Position numbers and translations under genes: made by a program. Under the pieces are notes generated by a model. It did not search any database, was not told where the DNA came from, and saw nothing but the letters and a program-made list of their open reading frames with translations. Shown one piece after another: positions 11,801 to 22,400 of a stretch of DNA of 64,000 nucleotides. The number at the start of each line of letters is the position of its first letter. The first letter of the stretch is position 1. Origin of the DNA: Glandiceps talaboti (lineage: Eukaryota; Hemichordata; Enteropneusta; Spengelidae); the NCBI RefSeq assembly GCF_964340395.1, contig NC_135553.1:21808949-21872948 (forward strand), written 5' to 3'.

Positions 11801-14800
11801 CAGAGTCTAACACACAATGAAACATATGGTGACAGACCTGGGACCTGATTTAAAAAAAGTTACAACACTTTTTTCTTCCGTAAGGAAGAGATGTATTTAG
11901 TGGGCGGAAGTCTGTCTCTGTGTGTCTGTCTGTGTCATCGTTTTCTCCATAACACACATTGATCTTCCTCAGTCTGTTCATTGCTTTCAATTGTCCCAGT
12001 TTGTAAGGAGATAGGATTAGCCATCAGGAAAGAAAGGGTCAAAGTTTAGGTCGAAATTTGGCTGCAATAATGTGTTGCTGTCAGTAGAAGACGGCATCCA
12101 TTTGGTGAGCCCTTCCTCTGTATTAAACTGTCGGTAAATTGGCAAAGCCAGTGTGGGAAAATCCAGTCCGTCATTATTAATTCGTCGCTTTCTCCCTCCA
12201 TTATGCCACCTACCACTTCTAAGTTGTAGTATTTTATGCACCTTCCAAATACACTCGGAGCTCATGTATATTATTACGAAAATAGCGTTCCAAATGTGGA
12301 CGTTGTTCAGTCCCAGTCAGGAGTCAGCTTTTGATATGATTGTCTTGTGATAATCACTCCTGCTTGGATGGCATTAATTGGATCTCACATGTAAAAAAAA
12401 TAAACTCGCGCCAGGGACATTAGATAACTTTGCGATTCTGCAGATACAGTTGTCTTCATGATTTTCCCTGATTGGTCATTAATAACAGTCAGTCGATATA
12501 TAAGACCCACACAAGGGTATGTATGTATGTATGTATGTATGTATGTATGTATGTATGTATGTATGTGCCATTCAAATCGAATGTCGACATATGTCAAGTA
12601 ATCATATAAAAAATTGATTCCAAATTCAGAACTCCTTTCCCGTTTCACTGATGTCTAGTTATCAAACTTGACTTGATCTTCAAAATGGCTATCTTACAAT
12701 GATACAGACTCCACCGAAACTTATGGGTTTCCTTATTGTAACATAACATTCTCGAATTTTGTTAATTAAAAAATGATTTGATCATGAGTTGGAGTAAATA
12801 AACACCGATAGTAACAGTTGTTGAATTTCTGTACATCTACATGTATTTATATTGGTTTATGTTGAGTTTAATGTAATCCAATCCACTACAGCTGTTCACC
12901 ATCATGGGGTAACGATCAGATGCTGTTTACTTTTCAATCTAATACTGATGCATTTATCGACCAAATTGAAAAATATGAAAGTAGAGACGTATGTTTCCTT
13001 TCAAAATATTTGTGTCTGTCATAACTTCAATCATCTGTTCACTAATTAACCCGTGATATATGGGGGATGTCACTACTCGTATACAATTCGTAATGACAAT
13101 TTTATTGGCATATTTTTGGATTGAACAAAGGAAATTTGTACCATGTACAAGTCTTGACAAGTTTGAATATATGGATTACATATACCCTCGTCATTCAACG
13201 TCTCGACAACCCGTGTCTATGATTGTGCAAATCCAATTCGCCTAGGGTGAAATAGGGGGCGATGTCACTATGAGTTAAATGCCTTTGATATTTTCAGACT
13301 GAATGAAGATTATTGGGAATAATACCTCCTCAAAAATATTTAATTAAAAATCACTAAAAAACAAAGGTGCATTGGAACGTTTCGAGCCCCATGACGAGAG
13401 TTATGAGGTAGAACACTTAGGGTATAAAAGCAATTTTCATCGTTTTAACCATTCAAGCTGGCTTCTGTACGTGATGTTCATGATTTTTAACTGTATACAC
13501 AATTACCCGTATCTCCATGATCAGTTCTCCAGATTGCTATATTGTTGATATGTTTCTAATGTAATTTTATTCACAGCTTTTTATGAAAAACTTAAAGAGA
13601 AGTAAGATACCCAATTTATTTGATAATGAGTATTTAATGAGTGACAAACATCACGAACTGGACATATATAAACGTGATGACTACATGCTGTCACTGTTAG
13701 AACAAGAAATATGTAGACGTAAGTATAACACTTATGCGATATTTTTTAGATATCATAGCACATTGTAAATTGATGTATGATTATCTGATCAAGCATATTC
13801 TATGAATTTTATAATGAAAAGATGTTGAGTTAAGAAATTATATACACACACTGCACGCGCGCGCATTCAGTTTTTTGCAGACAGACACACACACACACAC
13901 ACTGGGTGTTTTTTGGTGCAATACGTTTAAAACGGTTTAATTTGGTAACAGATGCCATTTTGGTGTTCGTATTGATTGCGGATCGGTTTGATGTATTCAT
14001 GGCAGTATCACGAGGGTGATAGTTCCATGGTGTATTCAAAGGTGTTGTAGTCTGTGACACCTTCGTTATACCAGGGGCATGTGGCAACAATCCTTGTGAA
14101 ATCCGAAAATGGTAATGATATACATGTAATAAAGGCCCAAGTCAAATGAATATGTTTGAGTCCCATTTACATACTTGCTTCTTTATTTGTAATAAGCTCA
14201 GCTAATAACCTGCTTATACCTATTTGGGATTATGGGTATGAAAAAATTTTAATCGCATAATAAGTTTATGATATGGCAGACTCCAGAAAACAATTATACG
14301 AATAGATTCAGTCTGTCTTCTTGTTTATACTAGTAATACAGAGGGATGGGACGCGGAATCGAATAAACAAATCAGGACGCTTGAAATCGACCACGTGATC
14401 CATGAATTTTCTCTCAATACTCGTTATCACCAGCTGCCCCCTTGTGTTGAGATATGTGTTCCGCATGTTGCAGTACATTGTGGGGTTTCCCCGGGAAGTT
14501 TACAACAGATTGCCGAAACGACATATCAATTGAGATGAAGCTCCGAAACGTTGTCTTTTGCAAGGGAAAAAAACACAATTGATAATATCTTGCTTTAATC
14601 AAGATATGCTGCCGAATAGTTGATTCAGGCTCGAACGTACACTAGATTGTGGGTTGTGTTATTTTCATAAGATTAAGTGAAAATAATCAATAAACAGTAG
14701 CCATACCATCTCTTCAACCATGATAATATTTTTTTCTTTTTATTGAATTAATGTTCGGCTTTAAATGGTGCGCTAGTCATCACCTAAAATCAATTCAAAT

Positions 14801-15667
14801 TATTCAAGTGATATTATGTGTTGATAAGGTATAGTTAATGTCTTTCAATTTCATAACTATTCAGGACAATTTATATTTCATTATCAAAATATTACTCAAC
14901 AGAGTCTGACGTTTTCCTTGGGTGGAAGCAATCATCTTGGACGTCGTTTCTTTCGATGGGACGAACGGCTGCACACACTGGATCACTCACCATTAACTTG
15001 CAAGACTTACCTAGTTGGAAACCTGAGAAGAAGTGAACCGCGTTTTATACAACACATTCCCAAATTTAAGATAAAATGACTAGGAATAATCGAAGATTTG
15101 CTTAATACCACTTGTTTCTTGCTAGAAAGCACAACAGTATTCAACTTAAAACAATCACAAATACTAAGGCCTAAAACAAATCTTTGTGGTTCGGATTACA
15201 CACAATTTAGAATAAGTGGGGTAGGTAGATATTTTTTTTAATGTGCGAGTGTCTAGTTCAGGTGGTTATGTTTTCCGTTGTTTTCCAATATGGTCTCTGC
15301 GTTATTGGTTTCTTCCCATCAGATGTGCAGACAGATTCACTGTTTCTCGCGAGACTTCACAATTTTCGCTATTTTATTGTATTTTTTCTCGAATACGTAA
15401 AAAACAAAGTTTAGGGTCGGCAGCAAAAACGTAGATGGGTAGAGGTCATTTTTTTCCATATTTGACGAAACGTTAACACCATTGATTTGTAACACTTATT
15501 TGTTATTTTGTGTCTTATATTCTATAGAACAAATTCATCTATGTGACAAAGCTTTTGGAGATAATCTTGTCACTATTTATGTCATAGGATACTTCGAATC
15601 GAACCCTCAAATAATCTATACTTTGACTATCCCACCCCATCCATACTTTGTCGAATACACATCATAA
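7797..15667 (+). CDS. Putative GDP-fucose O-fucosyltransferase-like type II membrane protein
   Basis: Exons 7797-8716, 11048-11186, 13577-13718 and 15528-15667 join in frame at GT-AG introns to give 446 residues. The first ATG with a good context (caggATGG) is at 7797; the open frame upstream of it has no ATG. Residues 3-22 (KQALLFILVCTFTFGCILYW) form a signal anchor, followed by a Ser/Thr/Lys-rich stem, as in Golgi glycosyltransferases. The core contains GPNYLYRNFRIAAIVAM and the motif YLAIHWRNKSGEGC, split by intron 1, which resembles the GDP-fucose-binding H-x-R segment of O-fucosyltransferases. YMLSLLEQEICR near the end also fits the fold. The family call rests on motif recall; acceptor and subfamily are unknown. 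It is convergent with the dioxygenase gene. Intron 1 holds a LINE; intron 3 holds an antisense candidate exon. Confidence 0.65.
8764..8908. repeat. (TATG)n microsatellite, left of LINE
   Basis: Tetranucleotide repeats with a few interruptions. The same motif resumes at 10901-10950 on the far side of the LINE. Confidence 0.95.
8909..10880 (-). mobile_element. CR1/L2-type LINE fragment, 5'-truncated
   Basis: Minus-strand frames encode a broken non-LTR reverse transcriptase. About 10877-10571 holds the pre-RT region (CNDFFTTIASSL; IGKDKATGIDGLPARF). 10528-9674 holds the RT core with RVVPLYKKGD, NYRPVSILSVISKILE, FGFRPRYSTD, DLQKAFDTVNH, GVPQGSILGPLLF and LLLYADNSVLV. 9815-9606 and 9561-9205 hold the C-terminal part. 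The frame is broken at least three times, and the usual catalytic ADD reads ADN, so it is dead. The 3' end, near 8909, carries repeated TTGAT-like motifs. It sits in intron 1 of the fucosyltransferase-like gene in antisense orientation. Confidence 0.9.
10901..10950. repeat. (TATG)n microsatellite, right of LINE
   Basis: Same motif and phase type as 8764-8908, so the LINE interrupts one tetranucleotide tract. Confidence 0.95.
12017..12265 (-). CDS. Small unrecognised ORF in an intron
   Basis: An ATG-initiated 82-codon ORF antisense in intron 2 of the fucosyltransferase-like gene. It contains a basic patch (GRKRR) and an acidic/Phe-rich end (FDLNFDPFFPDG). No family is recognised; it may be chance or a fragment of a repeat. 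Confidence 0.12.
   Translation of the reverse strand: MSSECIWKVHKILQLRSGRWHNGGRKRRINNDGLDFPTLALPIYRQFNTEEGLTKWMPSSTDSNTLLQPNFDLNFDPFFPDG
12517..12566. repeat. (GTAT)n microsatellite
   Basis: About 12 tetranucleotide units in intron 2 of the fucosyltransferase-like gene. Confidence 0.95.
14892..15010 (-). CDS. Candidate terminal exon, copy 2
   Basis: A 119-bp open segment with the same length, frame and stop as 69-187. It encodes GKSCKLMVSDPVCAAVRPIE followed by a tail NDVQDDCFHPRKTSDSVE that is identical to copy 1. The AG before it (CCAACTAG) is preserved, and a second possible acceptor (CTTCTCAG) lies 11 bp further out. It lies antisense in intron 3 of the fucosyltransferase-like gene and beyond the end of the dioxygenase gene. 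The parent gene is not identified; it may be an orphaned duplicate exon. Confidence 0.35.
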
Positions 15668-15685
15668 CAACGTTACCTGTAGTCC

Positions 15686-15691
15686 AATAAA
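15686..15691 (+). promoter_or_regulatory. Polyadenylation signal, fucosyltransferase-like gene
   Basis: AATAAA begins 19 bp after the stop codon. Confidence 0.55.
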
Positions 15692-15918
15692 CAATTCGAT
15701 TGGAACACAATCATAAGTTTCAACATTTTTCTGATACCTTAGTTTAGTATTCCCAATATTTAATTATATGCACTTATGTAATGAATTCACCTAATTAATT
15801 AGAAATCAAACATAAATATTCAATATAAGGTAAGTGAGTGACTACTAGTGTTATCTAGAAGCCAAACTGGATTTTAAAAGTTATTATACTTCCATATCAG
15901 CATATGATATACTGATAA

Positions 15919-15924
15919 TTTATT
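15919..15924 (-). promoter_or_regulatory. Polyadenylation signal, dioxygenase gene
   Basis: AATAAA on the minus strand, about 62 bp after the stop codon at 15986-15988. Confidence 0.55.
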
Positions 15925-15985
15925 GCCAAACACGTTCAAGAAACATGGTCATGTGCAAAAATAAGTTTCCTGATTTTTTCTAGTT

Positions 15986-16366
15986 CTAATCTACTGTCAT
16001 ACTGACATATAACTTCCTTGGACCAGTGAACCCAAGTCGTGTATGCTGTATGTGTAGATTGTCCAAAACCAGCAGATCTCCTCTCTGGGGCTGGTAACCA
16101 ACAGCAACCTGCCAAATGACATCACGGATATGCTCTATTATTGCGATGTCTATTTCCGTTCCATCGCCGTAGTAGGTATGCGAGGGATACTCGTGTCCAG
16201 GACGACGAACTCCAGCCCAGCGAGGGTGATAGGTATAATAGGATCCATGGTGTAAGGTGATTTGATTAAACCAGATTTTGTCACCTATAAAAAGAAGAGA
16301 TAAGATCAATATCAATTTGATTAATAATACATATAATTAATTAATAATTAATTATATATATATATA

Positions 16367-16428
<62 letters not shown>

Positions 16429-19400
16429 TACTTAAATAATGTGGCTTCCGTTTGAAAGACAGTTACAAGGTTGACTACAATATTATTAAAATGGCACATA
16501 AGACAATTGTTTTTAAACATTTCCGATAACATGACTCCAGAAAAACATAATGTTTTTATGTAAAAGATGTAAATGAAGACAATTAAAAGTTAAGTAAACG
16601 AACACGTTATGCAGACTGTACAGTTATAGTCTAAAAAGACCTGGTTTCTCTCTGGAATACGATTATTTTTGAAAGTGACCACAAATGATCGAGGCAAAGG
16701 CATGAAGGTGTTCACGGAAATAAAAGTAAATTTTAACATTTTACCTTTTTGCATGCAAACAATTGTTTAGTGTCTTGGCTTAAAGGTGATTCAAAATGCT
16801 CACATTCACTATCGCTAATTTGCTAGACGACATGTTTGTGAAATGCATTCTGGTTTTAAAACTTTTCAAAAGCGTCTGCAAACACCTTAAAATGACCTTT
16901 TTTCAGTCACTTCCCTTCGGATTTACTTCGAGAGTTTTCGGGTATTTCCGGTCCCACCTAGACCACGGGATTTTATGACGTCATAAGGAGACATGGATAG
17001 CACTAAGACTATGACGAGCGTAGTCACTAGGTGAACAAAACTCAACAGCATTGTGAAAAAATACATTGCTAGTGGTTGTAACAGACATCAGTAAACAAAA
17101 ACTACACTCTACATGTCTTATTAACCAACATTTACCGATATTTACTCACAAAACCACATCTGAAAACTACCATGTTTGCATGGCTGGGACAAAAATGATA
17201 CACGGGCTAAGAGCGATGTACATGACTTTATCACGAGTCATACCTGAGTTTGGATGTTTCGTAAAGTTTGGATGTTCCGATGCTGGTTTACATGCCAAAA
17301 CGACAGCCGCCATCTGTTACCTGCAGCTGCGTTTGGATGTTTGGATGTTTTCCAAATGTTCTCTGTGTTATTTATTTCTTCCTATCAGATGTACAGCCAT
17401 TACAGATTGGACGAACAATTTGAGAGTGTCTTTTTAAGTTGATGGCAGCTTTTGCATCCACTATTTCTCGTGAGGCTTCACAATTTTTTCGATTTTGTAA
17501 TTTTTTCTCGGTATTTTAGGGTCGGCAGTGAATATCTAGGTGGGGTCGGGTAAGCGGAACAAAACAATTATTTTTTAGGCCTAAATGCTGGCTTTACATG
17601 CCAAAACGACAATGAGTCATCTACGTCAGTCCATCGATAATCGGAGTTGGTATTCTGAAGGTGACGTGTGTAGGATACTATCATTTCTTTTATCTTTGTC
17701 AATTATTTTTGTGGAATCCTGTACTTCGTTAATTTTTCGCCGCCTTGGAGTGTGCGTGTAATTATTCTATTGAATGTCATTGAAGTTTGTTCTACAAAAT
17801 ATCATATTGTTCCTGTTCGAGTCGTCACGTCACGCGTCACTGTAAGCTGCTTTACACGTACCGTCTTCAGACATTTCAAGTACATTTAGGTATTCTGTTT
17901 GACTGATCTTCAAGTAGGAGCATTCCTCGAGAATCTACTTCAGTTAATTAATTCATCTGTGCAATTAACGCGATTCGCGGCAGCCATGTTGAGTGAATTT
18001 CTTCGTTTCTTCGTCGAACTATTTTCATTCACTTTTGGGGTAAATAGTTTAATATAGAAGCGATATTTAGTATCTTTAACCTTATTTATAATATGTGGAA
18101 AAATACTCTGCTTTATTTAAGAAATTTGGTTATCCATTGGACGCCTCTTTGTTTCAATTATATTTAGAACGAACACGGAATGCAGACTGTACAGTTATAG
18201 TCTAAAAAGACCTGGTTTCTCTCTGGAATACGATTGTTTTTAAACGTGACCACAGATGATCTAGGCAAAGGCATGAAGGTGTATACGGAAGTAGAAGTAA
18301 TTTTGTAACATTTACCTTTTTGCATGCAGAAATGTTTAGGGCCGGGGGCTTAAACTAGGGTCGGTGGGAGTTATCGGAAAGCTACTATTTTGTTTTATAT
18401 TTGGCTAGAATGTCACTCGGACTATATTTATACCTAGGTTTTCCCGATCTTATAGCTCTACATGACGTTTCCAAAACAACATCTGCAAACAACTATGTTT
18501 GCGTGGCTGGGACAAAAATGATACATGTGCTAACAGCGATGTACATGTTACATGTATAAGTTACCTGAGTTAGGGTGTTTGGTAAAAGTTGGTTTTACAT
18601 GCCAAATAACAAGTCGTCTGTTACCTGAGTTAGGGTGTTTGGTAAATGCTGGTTTGACATGCCAAAACGAAAGTGAGTCATCTGCATTCCATCGATAGTC
18701 GGAGTTGGTATTCTGAAGGTGACGTTCCACTTCTTTCTTGCTTTCCGTGAAAAATACCTACAAAAGGTGTGGGTAGGTGGATAAGTACTTTTGGGCATAA
18801 CTTTTGATTGCAAATTCATGTTGATATGCCAATTGAATAGCGCCATCTAGCGGCATACATTAGCACCTAGTGGTATTCCCAATACCGAGCCATGCAAACA
18901 TCCATATTTTTGCCAATAGCTGTGACTTTATATGTCTCTTTGAGAAATCAGCTACTCTGATGCAATAAAGATATATATTTATATCTATTCAAATTGTTAT
19001 AAAATGTTTGTAAGACCAAAAATGCAACCAAAACAATCCATATGAGAAAAAGCAATAGCCAAACAAACTGGTGCTTTGAAAATACAAGTTTTGAACTGGT
19101 ACTATTTCTTTGTTTAAGAAAACTCCAACTCAAAAGTCAGTTAAATACAAAATATTAATCAGGGTTCGTGAGGGTTTTTTTTAAAATAGAGGCCAAAGTG
19201 ATAGCATAATCAACCCATCTCGGAAAAGGCCGGTGAATACTATGTGAAACCTACCAAAAAATTGACTTTTTCTATGTTGCTTTATATCGTTTTCAAAGTG
19301 GAAACCATAGTTGAATTGTTTTACCAATTACAAAAATAAAAAATGAATGCGTAATTCCCATCAATATGATCACTTTAAGATAAAGAAAGTGAATTCAGAA

Positions 19401-22400
19401 AGAGGTGCTATAAATGTACCTGTTTGGGAATTTACGATACGTGACCAGTAATATACCACTAGTGTAAAACATTTGATACAATGCAATCAGTGTAAGTTTA
19501 AATTTCATATGATTTACATTTGAAATTAATTGCCATGGGCAGAATTGCATAGTAGATGGCTATATATGTTACTTAAAACACACCTTACTGTTTATTTGTG
19601 GTAATACTATTCATGGGTCTGTTCTCTATATAGTGATCTGAGTGATGGGGAAACATCAATATATGGTGCAAGTTGCATATTCACAGAGCTAACATTTGGG
19701 TACATATGGAAAACCTTTAATACTCAGATTAAGTATATATTTTACCTACACAATTTGACATTTTCACTTGAAGATATCGCCAATGGCGTTGTACACAACT
19801 GTAAAAACTAGTAAGAAAGGAGTAACAGAATGTTTCAGTGTTGGTAGAAGATAATAAGGCTTAAAACCTGTAAGCTGTGTGTGTCAATAAGTTGAAAAAA
19901 ACAATTCAGCATGATCAAAAAAATAGGAATAGACACTGAAACATTCCGGCAATGCATTTTGCCCAATAGCATTTTGCCCACTCCATTTTGTAGTTGAAGG
20001 CCTACTTGAAATATTTGGGTTAGTGGCCATCTTGAAAATGGCAGCCACATTGCACATTCAAATGGCTACCATTGTTTTCTTACTCAGTAATCCTTTCATT
20101 ATAAATATCAAATGATATCCGTATGTACTTTACACGAAACAACATACTTGTCATATAAAGTGAACGATTTTGGTCAACACTCTTATAATATCTGCTCTGT
20201 TTCGTTGATTTAACTGAAAAGACATAACTATATTTGTGAACTGCTGACATATTACAGTTCGTGCTTTTAACCATTTTAAGCAAGATGTGGGATACATTTC
20301 AGATTTTCCAGCAGAAAACCCTAACTTGACCGTCGAGGGGTTTGATTTATCTTGTATTATACAACCAGCAAGTATCGATCAAAAATATAACAGTGCAATG
20401 TTCCATCGAGTTAACAAAGTATTTGGCCGCCATATTGGATTCTAAAATGATTTAATGCTGGTATCAATTCGGAACTCTATATCGAAAAATTGCATAGTGA
20501 CCCCTGATGAGAATGAGTTGGAGTTATTTGTAGTTTAATTCCAAGGTGTACATGCCACAATGATCCTTTCTCTTTTTAGTTGGTAAAGTTGTAATGCTTT
20601 TACAGGTAAATGATGACAGGATGTTTTAAAATTAGATAAGTAAAAATATAAAAAAAATACAATGAAAGTCATACTTTCTGCCAAGTGTCGACCATATTGT
20701 TGGCACCAAATGGTAAATGACGGTGGTACATGACTCCAAGTCTATCAAACTTCTCTAATACGTCAGGTTGTAATCTTTGTTGGATATCTCTTACGTCAGC
20801 TATTGCAGTTTCTCCTCCACATCCGGGTCCTGGTGGAACGTCACAGAAGAAGAATATCTGAAGAGGAAATATGTAGAAAACTTCGATAATGCAGAGTAGC
20901 GTTGGTTTATTTAATCTTCATAAATGGTTGATGAGTTAATTAGGATATAAGTGACTGTAAAAGACTGACTGAGGTACCCGATATGATGTTATCGCATGGT
21001 AGATAAAAGACATGGGCTCGAGATTCGTGATTGGTAATTCTTTTTTCTCGTGATTCATGATAAAGCCATTTAGGGGGGAGGTGCCAAATTCAAAAAAGTC
21101 GATAGATTTTTCTTATACTTTGCATACCTAAGCAGTGATATCTGAATATGTAAAAAATGCAAAGAAAATACTATGTCACCACCCTTTTTTCAAGATAATG
21201 ACCGTTTCTTGTATCTACACATATTGTTTTGGGTCAAAATAAGTAGATTTACAAACAATTAACTACATCATAATTTTTGACAGTTAAAGATTATCCCTGG
21301 AGCACTTAACGAACTTACATATTTTAGTGTGAATTATGTCCAGACATATTTGTTTGTAATTTCTTTTCATTATTTCATAAAATACTATGTTATTTTATCC
21401 CCAGCTGCTTTACGATTTTTAAAGAAAAATGTAAGAAAACTGCAAAAAAAGGATAAAAGTCCGTGATAGATTATTTTTTTATGCTATATGTGTACAGTGT
21501 ATTATTCCAGCTATTTATCAATGACAAAATAATAGTGGGTTACCACGTCCGTTTAAATTCTAGAATTGAAATTGTAACCCCACACCCCATCTAAATGTAG
21601 ACATTTTTGACAGAAATATTTCATGAAATATTATGCCTCTTCATAAGTATACAACAAAAGTCATTGTGCGTATGTTAGCTTTTAATGCCAGTAAAAAATG
21701 TGACACCCCCCCCCCCCCCACCCCATCAAAATTTCAACATTTTGAACAAAAATCACTTGATATTGTATAATATTGGAACACACAGGCACCAAGGTATATT
21801 TCTGTCAGTTCATATGTATGATAAAGCAACTGAACTATTCATGTGTAGAGTTCATGCACTTCTCCCAAAGCCAAAGTGGTCATAATATTCATAATTATGA
21901 CCCCCCCCCCCTTCCAAATTTCAAAATGTTTGGACAAAATTCACATGAAATTTCATAATGTACAGTATCAACACATGGGCACCAAGGGATAGTTCTGTCA
22001 GTACATAATTATGTATGATAAATCAACACATTAGGGGTGAGATCAATAGTTCAATGTAGGACAAAAAGCTAAAAACATTTAGTCTCCCCCCCCCCTAACT
22101 TAATTGGCCAAATTTTAAAATGTCCATCCAATTTCAAATCATTATGTAGTAATACTATGAATACAAATCCAGTATGTAGTGAGGAAAAATAGTTCTTTTG
22201 TTGACACTTTACGTTAGTGCTGTGCTATAGTGAAAATTCTTCCATTTCTCAATTTGGGGGATATTTTAAAAAAAATAATTGCATGTTTAGGGGTACAAAC
22301 AGACCCATTAAAAAGTAAAATCGTTTCTGTAGTATGAGAACTAGACAACTAAAAAAAAACACCCCAAAAGTAAAAGAATTTAATTTTTTCATCCTACATT

